Shown: positions 35,883-46,225, numbered from the stretch's first letter. The stretch is 64,000 bases of DNA from Oceanicola sp. D3 (GCF_006351965.1 NZ_CP040932.1:2046001-2110000); one strand, 5' to 3'. Translations and numbers: made by a program. The notes: generated by a model from the sequence alone, not told the origin.

Positions 35883-36932
35883 TCAGGAAATTCGGATGCG
35901 GGGGTTGAGGTAGACGTAGCCGATGTCGGAGATCAGCTGGGTGATCAGCACCACCAGCACCGAAACAACAGAGACGCCCAGCAGCAGGTTGATGTCGTTG
36001 TTGCCAGCGGCCTGCACCAGCGCCCAGCCGAAGCCCTTGTAGTTGAACAGGCTCTCGACGATCACCACGCCGTTCAGCAGCCATGGGAACTGGAGCATGA
36101 TGACGGTGAAGGGGGCGATGAGGGCGTTGCGCAGGGCGTGCTTCATCACGATGTTGGGAAAGCTCACGCCCTTCAGCCGGGCGGTTCGGATGTATTGCGC
36201 GGTCATCACCTCGGCCATGGAGGCCCGCGTCATCCGGGCGATGTAGCCCATGCCATAGAGCGCGATGGTGAGCACTGGCAGAAAGAAGTTTTCGAAGTTG
36301 GCGCCGTCCATCGCGGAGGTGGCCGTGCCCTTGAACCACTTGAGCCCCACGGCGGAACTGGCGAAGACCGCGATCAGGATCACGCCAGAAACATATTCGG
36401 GCATCGCGGTGGTGGCGATGGAAACGGTGGAGAGCGTGCGGTCGGTCCGCGAGCCTTCGCGCATCCCGGCAAGCACGCCAATCAGCAGGGCGCAGGGCAC
36501 CATCAGCACCATGACCCAGAACATCAGCTTGGCGGTCAGCCCCAGCCGAACGCCGATGATGCTGGCCACAGAGTCGCGGAACACTGTGCTCTCGCCCCAG
36601 TAGCCTTGAAGGATGCCACAAAAGCCAGGGGCCTCGGCGGGGGTTTCGGCAAGGTCGGTGCAGCGCCCGGCAACCACATCGCCTGCCTCGTCCTCGCGGG
36701 TCCAGCCGGGCACCACGCCGAGCCATTCGCCGTAGCGCACCACCATCGGCTGCCCGAAGCCGTTGTTTTCGAGCCAGTTGCCGACCTCTTCATCGGTCAT
36801 CCTGCTGTTGCCCTGAAACTTGGCCAGCTTCTCGAGATTGCTGTCGAGATTGGTCAGGTAGAAGACGATGAAGCTGAGGCAGAGCGCTGTGATCAGCATC
36901 GTCCCGATGCGTCGGGCGAGGAATAGTCCCAT
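35883..36932 (-). CDS. Peptide ABC transporter permease, DppB type
   Basis: 349 residues. N-terminal helix RIGTMLITALCLSFIVFYLTN, a periplasmic domain of about 90 residues, then GVLAGMREGSRTDRTLSTVS and the permease loop RTARLKGVSFPNIVMKHALRNALIAPFTV. Forms the channel with the DppC-type protein. The stop lies 10 bp before the next gene. Confidence 0.93.
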   Translation of the reverse strand: MGLFLARRIGTMLITALCLSFIVFYLTNLDSNLEKLAKFQGNSRMTDEEVGNWLENNGFGQPMVVRYGEWLGVVPGWTREDEAGDVVAGRCTDLAETPAEAPGFCGILQGYWGESTVFRDSVASIIGVRLGLTAKLMFWVMVLMVPCALLIGVLAGMREGSRTDRTLSTVSIATTAMPEYVSGVILIAVFASSAVGLKWFKGTATSAMDGANFENFFLPVLTIALYGMGYIARMTRASMAEVMTAQYIRTARLKGVSFPNIVMKHALRNALIAPFTVIMLQFPWLLNGVVIVESLFNYKGFGWALVQAAGNNDINLLLGVSVVSVLVVLITQLISDIGYVYLNPRIRIS

Positions 36933-37039
36933 GGGTCGTCCCTGTCTGGCCGCGCGGGTTTTTGGATTGTCGTGAGAGGCGCGGTCTGGATGGGTGGGCA
37001 GGGCCTATGGTGGCCCCGCCCGGTCTTGGATGCGGCCGA

Positions 37040-38689
37040 TCAGGCCTGTTCGATCCACCACTTGTCGTGGTGCATTTCGAAGGTCGGGTGCATCTCGGTG
37101 CCGTGGACCGTTGATTTGTGGTGGCGGAAGAGCGAGCGCCAGTACGGCTGGATGACAACGCCTTCGTCGACCATGATGGCTTCGATCTTGGCCATTACCT
37201 CGGAGCGTTTGTCGGCATCGGCGATCGACATGGCCTCGGCCAGCAGAGTATCGAACTCGGCGTTGGAGAACGCCGTTTCGTTCCAGGCCACGCCGGACTT
37301 GTAGGCCAGCCCGAGGATCTGCACGCCGAGCGGGCGCATGTTCCACTCGGTGGCCGACCAGGGGTAGGCCAGCCAGTCGTTCCAGAAGGTGGAGCCGGGC
37401 AGGATGGTGCGCTTGACGTTGATGCCCGCGTCGCGGCACTGGGCGGCGACCGCGTCACAGGTGGCCGACTGCCATTCATCGTCGATCGAGATCAGTTCGA
37501 ACTCGGTGTCGGCATGGCCTGCGCCTTCCAGCAGCTTCATCGCCTCGGAGGCATCCGGCGCCGGGGTTTCGATCTCGGCGTATTCCGGGTGGATCGGGCA
37601 GACGTGGAAGTTTTCGGCCACGGTGCCGAGGCCGGAGTAACCCAGTTCGAGCACGACCGCGTTGTCGGTTGCCCGTTGCAGCGCCTTGCGCACATCGACG
37701 TTGTCATAGGGCGCATTGGACTGGTTGAAGCGCACGCAAACCGTGGCGGCGGTGACGGCCTCGGACTTGGTGAAGCCGATCCCATCAAGCACCTCGATGA
37801 ACTCGCCGGTGGACTGATAGGTCATATCCACCTCATCGGCGTCCATCGCGGCCATCCATGAGGCCATGTCTGTGCCGAAGTCGATAAACTCGATCCGGTC
37901 GAGGTACACCTCGCCGCCCCACCAGTTGTGATCGGTGTTCTTCACGAGGGTCTGCTTGACGCCAACCTCGTTTTCTTCAGGCAGGAAGGGGCCGGTGCCG
38001 ATCGGGGTCTCGGAGGGGTCGCCGCCATCGTAGCTCTGGTGGACAATCGCCGCCGGGTAGTCGGCCATCGAGGCGATGAGGGTGATGTCGGGGGCAGCGC
38101 AGGTCAGCTTGACGGTGTTGGCATCGACAACGGCAATCGCGCCTTCGCGGGCGGCGCCGGTCTCTTCGTCGATCAGCGAGGACATGCGGGAAGCCATCGA
38201 GTTGCCCTCGACGCCCTTCTCGCACCAGCGGTTGATGTTGAACACGACATCCTCGGCAGTGAAGGGATCGCCGTTGTTCCAGGTGGCGCCTTCACGCACC
38301 TTGAGCGTGTATTCGGTGGCGTCGTCGTTGACCTCCCAGCTTTCGACCAGCTGGCCTTCAAAGGTGCCGTCGTTGTTGTAACGCACGAGATACTCAAGCC
38401 AGCCGCGCGAGAAGTTGGCCATTTGCGACCAGTCGTAGTTGCGCGGATCTTTCAGGGCCTTGGTTTCCATCTGCACGCGCAGGGTGCCGCCCATCTGCGG
38501 CTCCATGCCGTGGCTCTCGGCGCTGGCGGGCTCGGCGCCGATCAGGCTGTAGGCCCCGGCGGCGGTGACGCCCAGCGCGGTGGCGCGGGTCAGAAATTCG
38601 CGGCGGTCGAGTTTGCCTTCGAGGTGCTCGGCGGCATACATCCGCGCGGCGCTGTGGACCGCTTCGGTGGTTTTGGTGGGGTGCGTCAT
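37040..38689 (-). CDS. Peptide ABC transporter substrate-binding protein, Tat-exported
   Basis: 549 residues, SBP_bac_5 (DppA/OppA) family. A twin-arginine motif [10 protein letters not shown] (Arg29-Arg30) and hydrophobic stretch ending PASA indicate Tat export. Mature features include [21 protein letters not shown] and [10 protein letters not shown]-type lobes. ATG 38689 follows AGGGAGA. First gene of the operon 38689-32078. Upstream ACGACAT direct repeats and the adjacent AraC-type gene suggest local control. Confidence 0.92.
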   Translation of the reverse strand: MTHPTKTTEAVHSAARMYAAEHLEGKLDRREFLTRATALGVTAAGAYSLIGAEPASAESHGMEPQMGGTLRVQMETKALKDPRNYDWSQMANFSRGWLEYLVRYNNDGTFEGQLVESWEVNDDATEYTLKVREGATWNNGDPFTAEDVVFNINRWCEKGVEGNSMASRMSSLIDEETGAAREGAIAVVDANTVKLTCAAPDITLIASMADYPAAIVHQSYDGGDPSETPIGTGPFLPEENEVGVKQTLVKNTDHNWWGGEVYLDRIEFIDFGTDMASWMAAMDADEVDMTYQSTGEFIEVLDGIGFTKSEAVTAATVCVRFNQSNAPYDNVDVRKALQRATDNAVVLELGYSGLGTVAENFHVCPIHPEYAEIETPAPDASEAMKLLEGAGHADTEFELISIDDEWQSATCDAVAAQCRDAGINVKRTILPGSTFWNDWLAYPWSATEWNMRPLGVQILGLAYKSGVAWNETAFSNAEFDTLLAEAMSIADADKRSEVMAKIEAIMVDEGVVIQPYWRSLFRHHKSTVHGTEMHPTFEMHHDKWWIEQA

Positions 38690-39021
38690 CTTGTTCTCCC
38701 TGTGACACATGGCGTGGGGGCACCTTGGCGGCGCCTTGTGCTTTGTTGTCGGAGAATGCGCGGTGGCCGTGTTGGCACGGCAGCGCGAAAGCATCCAAGC
38801 CCGCAGGCAGCATCCCCCTGATGACGCCATGAGGCCTGACTGGCCTGCCTGCGTCAACGTCGCTTTCCGCCATAGGATGTAACAAATACGACATAGGTGC
38901 GAGCCAAAAACGACATGCACGACGGAATACACCAAAAACCGTCATACCCGGGTGGATGGGCGACATTTCAAAGGCTTGGCTGCGCTGGTTCGGCGGCGGT
39001 GCGCCCGCGTGGCGGAGGGCC
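38690..39021. other. Regulatory intergenic region upstream of the peptide importer
   Basis: 332 bp between the binding-protein start and the end of the AraC-type gene. Apart from the repeats listed separately, it holds an AT-richer stretch at 38870-38945 suited to a promoter. No credible gene was found. Confidence 0.5.
38888..38916. promoter_or_regulatory. Direct repeats ACGACAT, candidate AraC-type operator
   Basis: ACGACAT occurs at 38888-38894 and 38910-38916, 22 bp apart start to start, close to two helical turns. A partial third unit ACGACGG is at 38919-38925. Direct half-sites with this spacing are usual for AraC-family regulators, and such a gene lies 100 bp to the right. Confidence 0.45.
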
Positions 39022-39861
39022 TCAGCCGCGCCGGGTGGTGCGAAAATCGGTAGGGGTCTGCCCGGTGCGCTCGTGGAAGACGCGGGAGAAGTAGGCCGAA
39101 GAGCGATAGCCCAGCATCTCGGCCACCCGGCGCACGGGCATTTCGGTTTCCACCAGCAGGCGGCGGGCCTCGTAGCCCAGCCGGTCTGCGAGGATGGCCG
39201 AAGCGGGGCGCCCACAGCTTTGCCGACAGGCCCGCGAGAGGTGGGTGGGGGTGACGCCGAGGGTTTCGGCATAGTCCGACACCGACTGCCCGGTATAGAG
39301 CCCGCGCTCGACCGCATCGGTGTAGCGCCGCGCAAGGCGGCGGGCGGCGGTGTCGGCGGCGGCATCCTGGCTGCCGGCGTGCTGACGCTCGATCCAGACA
39401 GAGAGCAGCCCGCCGTGATGTGTCAGGGCCTTGTCACGCGCCGGGCGGTCGCCGTCGATCTCGCGCTGCATGTTTTCCAGGATGGTGGTCACCTCGCCCT
39501 GAGAGAGCGCATCGCGCACGCGCAGGTGGCAGGGGGCCTCGGGCAGGGTGATCTCGGCGTTCTCGTGAAAGAAGATCGCGGTGCCATAGGCCTGCGCCGT
39601 CACCTCGAAGCCAAACATGGTGCGCGCTGGAATGAAGACAGCGTTATGCGCCCCGTAGCCGCGCGTCAGCCCGGCAACGGTGATCCGGCCCTGACCGCGT
39701 GTGAACCAGAGCATCAGCGGCGTTCGGTAGCTGCGCATCGCCTCGGTGCGCCACTTGCCGCCGGTGGACAGCCGCGCCAGCGGCACCAGTTCGATCGGCG
39801 CTTTGGGCAGCGCTGGCGTGAGAGGCCCGGTCACGGGGCGGGAGGTGGAACGCGGAAGCAT
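39022..39861 (-). CDS. AraC family transcriptional regulator
   Basis: 279 residues. An N-terminal cupin-like sensing domain (LMLWFTRGQGRITVAG) is followed by the C-terminal double helix-turn-helix: GQSVSDYAETLGVTPTHLSR and MPVRRVAEMLGYRSSAYFSR with FHERTGQTPTDFR, the family signature. Located upstream of and in the same direction as the peptide-importer operon; it probably controls it. ATG 39861 chosen over GTG 39906. Confidence 0.85.
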   Translation of the reverse strand: MLPRSTSRPVTGPLTPALPKAPIELVPLARLSTGGKWRTEAMRSYRTPLMLWFTRGQGRITVAGLTRGYGAHNAVFIPARTMFGFEVTAQAYGTAIFFHENAEITLPEAPCHLRVRDALSQGEVTTILENMQREIDGDRPARDKALTHHGGLLSVWIERQHAGSQDAAADTAARRLARRYTDAVERGLYTGQSVSDYAETLGVTPTHLSRACRQSCGRPASAILADRLGYEARRLLVETEMPVRRVAEMLGYRSSAYFSRVFHERTGQTPTDFRTTRRG

Positions 39862-40089
39862 GGCGGCAGCAGGTTTCCCGGTGGCAGAACAGAACAATGG
39901 CCGCACTGTGGCAGGTTGGCGGCAAGCAGATGGCAGGATGATTGCCGCGCACCGCGGTGCGGATCAAGGGGCATGTTGGATTAGTGCAAATCGGCCGGCT
40001 TGGGCGGTTCTGTTGCGGTTTCGGGCGCAATCCACGGGGCGAGGGCGATATCTGGCGGGGCGCTGCGCCGGTGCCACCAGATCGGGTGG

Positions 40090-40959
40090 CTAGAGCGCTG
40101 CCGCTGAGACGGAATCCCACGTTTTCATCCGGGCGCGAAACCAGCTTCTTTGCCGTTTTGCGTAGCGCCGTGTTGAAATTTTGGCACGTTCGGCGGCGTC
40201 GGGGAGGCTGAGTTCGCCCCTGAGATGGGCAATCAACTCAGGTGCGCCGATGGCTTTGGCCGAGGGCAGGGTGGGCGACCAGCCGGGGAGATTCGCCTGC
40301 GCCTCCTCCAGCGCACCGGCTTTCAGCATCGTCTCGAAGCGGGTTTCGATGCGCGGGGTGAGCCACTCTTTCGGGGCGTCGATCAGGAAGGGCTGGGCCT
40401 TGGCAAGCGGCAGGCGCGGCGGCGGCGTTTCGTCCTGCCAGCGCCAGAGCGGCTTGCCGGTGGATTGCAGCACCTCCCATGCGCGCTGCACGCGGGCCCG
40501 GTTGGCGGTGTCGATCCGCGCCAATTGCGCCTCATCCAGCGCAGCGCGCAACTCGGGCAGGGGCAGGGCATCACCCTTGGCGCGCACCTCGGCGGGTGTT
40601 TCGGGGATTTCGGCCAGCCCTTCGGTGAGCGCGGTAAAGTAAAGGCCGGTGCCCCCCACGATGATCGGGCGGGCCTCGCCAGCCAGCAGGGGGGCGACAT
40701 CGCGCAGCCAATGCCCCACGGAATAGGCCAGATCGCCGGGCACATGGCCATAAAGCGCATGGGGCGCGGCGGCCTCCTCCTCGGGCGAGGGGCGTGCGGT
40801 GAGCACGCGCCAGTTGGTAAAAACCTGCAAGGCATCGGCGTTTACAACAACGCCGCCGGAGCGGGCGGCGATTTCAAGCGCGAGCGCCGATTTGCCCGAG
40901 GCTGTGGGCCCGGCGATGAGCACCGGGCGCTCCGCGTCGAGCGATTTCCAGTCGATCAT
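40090..40959 (-). CDS. miaA: tRNA dimethylallyltransferase
   Basis: 289 residues. MiaA prenylates A37 of tRNAs reading U-starting codons. P-loop [10 protein letters not shown] (about 17-26), NADALQVF, the segment [14 protein letters not shown], and C-terminal [16 protein letters not shown] match the family. ATG 40959. Divergent from pyrH. Confidence 0.95.
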   Translation of the reverse strand: MIDWKSLDAERPVLIAGPTASGKSALALEIAARSGGVVVNADALQVFTNWRVLTARPSPEEEAAAPHALYGHVPGDLAYSVGHWLRDVAPLLAGEARPIIVGGTGLYFTALTEGLAEIPETPAEVRAKGDALPLPELRAALDEAQLARIDTANRARVQRAWEVLQSTGKPLWRWQDETPPPRLPLAKAQPFLIDAPKEWLTPRIETRFETMLKAGALEEAQANLPGWSPTLPSAKAIGAPELIAHLRGELSLPDAAERAKISTRRYAKRQRSWFRARMKTWDSVSAAAL

Positions 40960-41044
40960 GCCGCTTGCCGATTTCCGCCGTTGAACCTGCTGCCAAATTC
41001 CGACATTTTGCGCGCCAGATGCAAGTGGCCCCGAGGAGAGCGTG

Positions 41045-41782
41045 ATGATGGATGCAGGCACAGACGGGGCGAAGACGACGTATCGGCGGGTTTTGCTAAA
41101 AATTTCGGGTGAGGCGCTGATGGGCGATCAGGGCTTTGGCCTGCATCCGCCCACGGTGGAGCGGATCGCCCGCGAGGTGAAGAGCGTGCATGATCTCGGC
41201 GTCGAGATCTGCATGGTGATCGGCGGCGGCAACATCTTTCGCGGGCTTGCGGGCGCCGCGCAGGGGATGGAGCGCACCACGGCCGACTACATGGGCATGC
41301 TGGCCACGGTGATGAACGCGCTGGCGATGCAGGGCGCGATGGAAGAGCTGGGCGTGCACACCCGGGTTATCAGCGCGATCCCGATGGATCAGGTCTGCGA
41401 GCCCTACATCCGCCGCCGCGCCGTGCGCCACCTCGAAAAGAAGCGCGTCTGCATCTTTGCCGCGGGCACCGGCAACCCCTATTTCACCACCGATACGGCC
41501 GCGACGCTGCGCGCCAACGAGATGGCCTGCGAGGCGATCTTCAAGGGCACCAAGGTGGACGGGGTCTATGACATGGACCCGATGAAGCACGCCGAGGCCA
41601 AGCGCTACGACAAGGTGAGCTACGATGAGGTGCTGATGAAGAACCTCAAGGTGATGGATGCCAGTGCCATTGCGCTGGCGCGTGACAACAACCTGCCGAT
41701 CATCGTGTTTTCGCTCGATGAGCCGGGCGGGTTCACCTCGATCCTCGCGGGCGAGGGCACATGCACGGTGGTGAAGGGCTGA
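41045..41782 (+). CDS. pyrH: UMP kinase
   Basis: 245 residues. [39 protein letters not shown] and [13 protein letters not shown] are PyrH signatures. It phosphorylates UMP for nucleic acid and envelope precursor synthesis. Three tandem starts (GTG 41042, ATG 41045, ATG 41048) follow GGAG; 41045 is used here. In most bacteria frr follows directly; here 3.8 kb of toxin-immunity and accessory genes intervenes. Confidence 0.97.
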   Translation: MMDAGTDGAKTTYRRVLLKISGEALMGDQGFGLHPPTVERIAREVKSVHDLGVEICMVIGGGNIFRGLAGAAQGMERTTADYMGMLATVMNALAMQGAMEELGVHTRVISAIPMDQVCEPYIRRRAVRHLEKKRVCIFAAGTGNPYFTTDTAATLRANEMACEAIFKGTKVDGVYDMDPMKHAEAKRYDKVSYDEVLMKNLKVMDASAIALARDNNLPIIVFSLDEPGGFTSILAGEGTCTVVKG

Positions 41783-41791
41783 GGCTGGCGA

Positions 41792-42160
41792 GTGGAACTT
41801 TCTCGTGAGGAATTCGAGGCGCTGAACGCGCTGACGAGCGCGGGAAAGGACGTGGAGCTTGCCGCCCGGATGAGGGCCTATCGGCCCTAGTGGCTGGCTG
41901 ACAAGAGCGACGCAGAACTGGTGCGCGAGGTGCGCACGGCCCGGATGGCGGCGAATGATCTGGGCCTCACGGATGCCAGGATGCGCGCGCGGTTCATCAT
42001 GATTCACGTGCTGATCGTGCCGCGCTTCTGGACGCACCCGGAAGCAGCGCAGCTTCTTGCCCGCCCCGGCGGCACGCCGGAGGTGGGCTTCGGTGACATT
42101 TGCGCCACGGTAAAGGCGGCACTTCGTCAGGCCGGACGGGTGGACGAGGCGTGGTGGTAG
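41792..42160 (+). pseudogene. Small unknown protein upstream of toxin 1, with in-frame TAG at codon 33
   Basis: From GTG 41792 the frame reads VELSREEFEALNALTS...RMRAYRP, meets TAG at 41888-41890 and continues WLADKSDAELVREV to a terminal EAWW and TAG at 42158-42160 (123 codons). It is homologous on both sides of the internal stop to the gene at 46226 (LNAL, RA(Y/F)RP, SDA, VWW/AWW end), where Tyr aligns with this stop. GAGG overlaps the pyrH stop. Reading through would give about 121 residues. Function unknown; its constant position before the toxin suggests an adaptor or chaperone, by inference. Confidence 0.6.
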
Positions 42161-42182
42161 GCGTTGGTGAAGGAGTAGCGGT

Positions 42183-42887
42183 ATGGCATTGGGCACAGCA
42201 ACGGGATCGAGTTTCTTCGGCCACTGCTACGATGTGTTCGTGAACGGCCAGTATCTCTTTAACACCTGCGGTCTGCCGCCGCCTCCGCCGGTCCCGCTGC
42301 CGGAAACCCCCGATCTTGGCGGGACCGGGGTGGGGACGGGCACCGGCACCGGCACCGGTGCGGAGGTTGAGGACAAGAGCACCGCAGACACCGCGACCGA
42401 CACCTGCACGGCAGGCTGCCCGAACTGCCCGCCGCAGGCTGGGGTGCCTAAACCGTTTGCGGTCAACGGGAAACTGACTGGGTTGAAGGGGGCTGCGTAT
42501 CAGTTTCGGGTGAATACGATGTATGGGATTGCAGGGCAATTCCCCTACACTGGCGGCACGATCGTGGAATGGGTCTAGGCTGCTATCCGTTGGGATGGAT
42601 TCATTCCGGGCATGTGCCACTTGATCGAGTCGAAGGCCGACCATTCGAGCTGGTTCATCGAGAATTGGGGGCCCGGTGGGCGCCCAGAACCCAAATCGCT
42701 TTTCCACAAAGATGTTCTACTGGCCAAAATTCACAAAGAAGCCACCGAGCAAGCCGGTGCCGTTGGTGGGTTGCCACAGGTTCGTTTGACTTGGCACTTC
42801 AGTGAAATGGTCTTCAAGATTTACTTTATGGAGTGGCTTCTTGCCAATGGGCTCGCGCTAACAATAAACACCGTTCATTTTCCGTAG
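42183..42887 (+). pseudogene. Tox-REase-5 nuclease toxin 1, interrupted by in-frame TAG at codon 132
   Basis: N-terminal region with FFGHC (11-15), a proline and Gly-Thr-repeat linker encoded by tandem GGCACC, then CTAGCPNCPP (75-84) opening the Tox-REase-5 domain. TAG at 42576-42578 follows IVEWV; the same frame continues AAIRWDGFIPGMCHLIESK, containing the PD-(D/E)XK core Asp138...Glu149-x-Lys151, and runs to TAG at 42885. In toxin 2 the stop position is Phe160 of IVEWKFAAYSWDG. Without readthrough, the product ends before the catalytic core. AAGGAG precedes ATG 42183. Confidence 0.75.
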
Positions 42888-42900
42888 GGATAGGCTGCAC

Positions 42901-43680
42901 ATGTCTTTCGATGCCACCGCCGACTATGTTCCCGACAACCCGAGTTTCGAAGAGGGCATTGGACAATACCTTGGGCTCCTTGAGGACCTTGGTCGCACAA
43001 AACGCCTGGATAACGGCTGGTTTGTGGGAACCCCGGCCGACGAACATGATCTTTCCGGGTTCGACCCCTTGGAAGACGGTCAAACAACCTACGAGCATTT
43101 CCTCGCGCGTTACAAATCCTCAGGCTACGAGGGTCAGCCGCCCAAGATGCCTCCGGATGCCTTTGCAGATGAGCCGGGCCCCTATCTGGAACGGTGCTAC
43201 TCGGTGCAGTACAAATGGAGCGTTCCGGAGTGGAACCGCGCAAACGTGCCGCCGAGCCTTCCGGCGGCGAAACCGCTCTGTGAAGCACGGGTGGCGTTTC
43301 CGCTCCCCCACCCGAAATGGGGCATGGAACCCGGCCCGCTGATCGAGGTGGTGAAGGCGCTTGTGGCCTTCCGGGCCGCCCAGCATGTGGCGCTCTATTT
43401 CTGGAGCTACAGGACAGAGCATTGGCCGGTGGATATCACACGCCGCGCCATCGGCTGGATCGGCTGGGTGCCCTTTCCGCTCACCCAGCGCGATGTGCCC
43501 GAGGCGGCGCGGGTGGAGGCACTGGGGCGGGGGTCGCTGATCGTGACCAACGAGGCGTATTGGACCCCGCATGAGAACCCCGAGGCGCTGGCCCGCGCTC
43601 AGGCGGTGGACCGGCGGTTGAACCTGCTCGGGGTGCTGCCCACCGCCGACGATCTGGCACGCGGGGATTGGGGGCAGTAA
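42901..43680 (+). CDS. Imm52-family immunity protein 1
   Basis: 259 residues. The C-terminal part AIGWIGWVPFPLTQ...EALGRGSLIVTNEAYW and LLGVLPTADDLARGDWG parallels the two immunity proteins at 47.4 and 48.2 kb and the Imm52 family, known partners of Tox-REase-5 nucleases such as TseT. The N-terminal half is distinct and probably sets specificity. Starts 13 bp after the toxin 1 frame ends; AGGGA lies upstream. The gene is intact although its toxin carries a stop. Confidence 0.75.
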   Translation: MSFDATADYVPDNPSFEEGIGQYLGLLEDLGRTKRLDNGWFVGTPADEHDLSGFDPLEDGQTTYEHFLARYKSSGYEGQPPKMPPDAFADEPGPYLERCYSVQYKWSVPEWNRANVPPSLPAAKPLCEARVAFPLPHPKWGMEPGPLIEVVKALVAFRAAQHVALYFWSYRTEHWPVDITRRAIGWIGWVPFPLTQRDVPEAARVEALGRGSLIVTNEAYWTPHENPEALARAQAVDRRLNLLGVLPTADDLARGDWGQ

Positions 43681-43780
43681 CCGCGCGCTGTTTGGCAGAG
43701 TCAACTGCTCGGCGCCGGGGCCGGGCAAGAGCGCTACGGACGGGCGATGGCAGCGCGCGCCGCAACGACCCGAGGCCGTG

Positions 43781-44749
43781 TTAGTTGCCTTCAAGCATTG
43801 CGAGGCCGGGTGCCTGCGCCCCAAGCGCCTCCACCAGCGCCGCCCAGCCCGACTCATCGCCGCTCAGCCGGGCGTGCAGGAAGGCGGCGATGGCGCGTTG
43901 CACCAGCGCGAGCAGGTCCGGGTCTTCATGGCCGGTTTCCTTGGCATCATATCCGGCGATCCCGCCAAGCCCGTGCTCGGCCCCGTGAAGGCTCAGCAGG
44001 TGCTGCACGCCCGGACCATCTTCGAAAGCCGCCCGATACCACTCCGGCCCGAGCTTCGTCATGAAGGGGTTCACATCCGCATCGCCGATGATGGCAAGCG
44101 TGGTCGTGGTGAGGTGGGTGTAGTCCGGGTTGAGCTCAGGGAAGTTCTCCCGCACGAAGTCGCTCAACGCGTCGCCGCCCCGGCCCGGCGGGGCCAGCAG
44201 CACGCCTGCCGCGATCCGGGGTTCGATCACGCTGACGTCGGTATCTTCCGCGACCTGCGGGTTTGTCAGCCGCGCGCCCAGCAGCAGCCCCGCCGTTTGC
44301 GCGCCCAGCGAATGGCCGACGGCTGCAATCTGACCGTGGTCAAGCCGGCCCTTCAGAAGCGGCGTCGCACGCTCGATCTCGTCCAGCCGGTCGATGACAT
44401 GGGTCATCTCCTGCACCCGCATCCGCCAGAAAAGCGGGGCGCCGGGCTGGTCGTGGGGCAGGCCGCCGACCTTGGAACTGGCGTGGGTGGGCTGGATCAC
44501 CGCAAAGCCCTGACCGGCAAGAAAAGAGGCCAGAGGCGCGTAGCCATCCTTTGACGAAAGGTAAAGCGACGGCCCGGCTCCGTGCGACAGGAGGACGACA
44601 GGCAGGCCCGTGCCCTCCACCGGCGCGGTGATCCGCAGGTCCAGCGGCTGGGGCCGAAACGGGGCGTCGAGGGTAACGGGGTTGATGGAGACGGTTTGGA
44701 CGGGGTTGCGCATCGGCAGCGCGCGCGCCTTGTCGAGAAGGGTGTTCAT
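43781..44749 (-). CDS. Alpha/beta hydrolase (platelet-activating factor acetylhydrolase-like)
   Basis: 322 residues. VVLLSHGAGPS marks the oxyanion region, GHSLGAQ the nucleophile elbow (Ser about 147), and HGAEHGLGG a candidate catalytic His. No signal peptide. Substrate unknown. Divergent from a TetR-type gene with palindromic sites between them, suggesting the regulator controls it. It sits inside the pyrH-frr gap together with the first toxin cassette. Confidence 0.8.
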   Translation of the reverse strand: MNTLLDKARALPMRNPVQTVSINPVTLDAPFRPQPLDLRITAPVEGTGLPVVLLSHGAGPSLYLSSKDGYAPLASFLAGQGFAVIQPTHASSKVGGLPHDQPGAPLFWRMRVQEMTHVIDRLDEIERATPLLKGRLDHGQIAAVGHSLGAQTAGLLLGARLTNPQVAEDTDVSVIEPRIAAGVLLAPPGRGGDALSDFVRENFPELNPDYTHLTTTTLAIIGDADVNPFMTKLGPEWYRAAFEDGPGVQHLLSLHGAEHGLGGIAGYDAKETGHEDPDLLALVQRAIAAFLHARLSGDESGWAALVEALGAQAPGLAMLEGN

Positions 44750-44802
44750 TGGTGATTTTCCGGCTGTTCAGGTGAGGAGGGATCGGCTATCCGATGTGAA
44801 GT

Positions 44803-44859
44803 GGAACCATGTTCCGACTCGATATATGGAGCGTTGTTCCGGTTGTGTCAATAACCGGA
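44803..44859. promoter_or_regulatory. Candidate TetR operators
   Basis: GGAAC-CAT-GTTCC at 44803-44815 is a perfect palindrome. TCCGGTT (44838-44844) and AACCGGA (44853-44859) form a second one with an 8-bp spacer. GTTCCG recurs at 44811, 44836 and 44865. They lie in the 153-bp gap between the divergent hydrolase and TetR genes. Confidence 0.5.
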
Positions 44860-44902
44860 CCGGCGTTCCGCTTGTGTGCAGCCGAGAAGGAGACAGACCG
44901 GC

Positions 44903-45508
44903 ATGACCGAGGCAGAGCCCCCCAAGGCCACCCCCAAGGCCACCCCCAAGGCCTCCGCGCGCGCCCTGCGGGCCGATGCCGCGCGCAACGAGGATGCCGT
45001 GCTGCAGGCGGCCAAGGAAGTGTTCCTGCGCTTGGGCGTGGACGCCCCGGTGCGCGAGGTGGCTGGCGCGGCCGGCGTGGGGGTGGGCACGCTCTACCGG
45101 CGATTTCCCAAGCGCTCCGACCTGATCAAGGCCGTGTTTCGTCGCGAGATCGACGCCTGCGCCGACGCGGCGCGGGAGCTGGAGGAAACGCGCGCGCCCG
45201 GTGATGCGCTGGCCGACTGGCTGATGCGCTACGCCGGGTTCATGGGCACCAAGAAAGGGCTGGCCGCCGCGCTCCACTCCGGCGACGAGGCCTATGCCGA
45301 GCTGCCCGGCTATTTCCGCCAGCGCTTTGAGCCTGCGCTGGCCCGGCTGCTGGAGCAGGCCGGCGCGGCGGGGGTGCTGCGCAGCGACATCGCCGCCTAT
45401 GACCTGCTGCGGGCCATCGGCAACCTCTCCATGTCGGCGGGCGAGGGCGGGGAGGCGCATGTGCGCGAGATGGTGTCGCTGATCATCGGCGGGCTGCTAC
45501 GGCCATGA
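44903..45508 (+). CDS. TetR/AcrR family transcriptional regulator
   Basis: 201 residues. The N-terminal tail has a 12-bp tandem repeat encoding PKATPKATPKAS. The helix-turn-helix domain follows (AVLQAAKEVFLRLGVDAPVREVAGAAGVGVGTLYRRFPKRSDLI in blocks), then a helical ligand domain. ATG 44903 follows AGGAGA. Divergent from the alpha/beta hydrolase. Confidence 0.88.
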   Translation: MTEAEPPKATPKATPKASARALRADAARNEDAVLQAAKEVFLRLGVDAPVREVAGAAGVGVGTLYRRFPKRSDLIKAVFRREIDACADAARELEETRAPGDALADWLMRYAGFMGTKKGLAAALHSGDEAYAELPGYFRQRFEPALARLLEQAGAAGVLRSDIAAYDLLRAIGNLSMSAGEGGEAHVREMVSLIIGGLLRP

Positions 45509-45630
45509 GCGGCACAAGCGCGCGGACCGGCCCCTGCGCCGGGGTGGCCCCGCCCGCGCGTAACCATCTGGCATTCGCCCGCGCTCTGGCTTAGAACCGC
45601 AGCAGGATATTTGCGGGGAAGGACAGAGAC

Positions 45631-46188
45631 ATGTCTGACGATTTCGAGCTTGATACCGACGACCTTGAGCGGCGGATGGACGGGGCGATTGCCAATTTGC
45701 GCACCGAGTTTGCTAGCCTGCGCACCGGACGGGCCAGCGCCAGCATGCTGGAGCCGGTGCAGGTGGAGGCCTATGGCCAGATGACCCCGATCAACCAGGT
45801 CGGCACGGTCAACGTGCCCGAGCCCCGGATGGTCACTATCAACGTCTGGGACAAGGGGCTGGTCAACGCGGTGGAAAAAGCCATCCGCAACTCCGGCCTC
45901 GGCATCAACCCGCAGATGAACGGCACCATCATCATGCTGCCGATCCCCGAGTTGAACGAAGAGCGCCGCCGCGAGCTGACTAAGGTGGCCGCGCAATATG
46001 CCGAGAACGCCCGGGTAAGCGTGCGCAACGTGCGTCAGGACGGGATGCAGCAGATCAAGAAGGCCGACAAGCTGGCCGAGGATGATCAGAAGTTCTGGGA
46101 GCAGTCGGTGCAGGAAATGACCGACAGCCACATCAAGGCCATCGACGCGGCGCTGGAGAACAAGCAAAGCGAGATCATGCAGGTGTGA
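45631..46188 (+). CDS. frr: Ribosome recycling factor
   Basis: 185 residues. [36 protein letters not shown] in the first helix and hinge, [14 protein letters not shown], and [31 protein letters not shown] in blocks, are RRF signatures. It disassembles post-termination ribosomes with EF-G. Essential gene, here flanked on both sides by toxin-immunity cassettes. Confidence 0.98.
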   Translation: MSDDFELDTDDLERRMDGAIANLRTEFASLRTGRASASMLEPVQVEAYGQMTPINQVGTVNVPEPRMVTINVWDKGLVNAVEKAIRNSGLGINPQMNGTIIMLPIPELNEERRRELTKVAAQYAENARVSVRNVRQDGMQQIKKADKLAEDDQKFWEQSVQEMTDSHIKAIDAALENKQSEIMQV

Positions 46189-46225
46189 GCGGTCTTTTTG
46201 GCCGTTCGGGTTAAGGGGGTGTGTA

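Noticed and set aside
42326-42362. Tandem GGCACC repeats
   Set aside because: Encode a Gly-Thr linker within toxin 1; length is a multiple of three, so no phase switching expected. Noted only as a possible variable-length linker.
44925-44965. 12-bp tandem repeat
   Set aside because: Encodes a PKAT repeat in the disordered N terminus of the TetR-type protein; no sign of a regulatory role.
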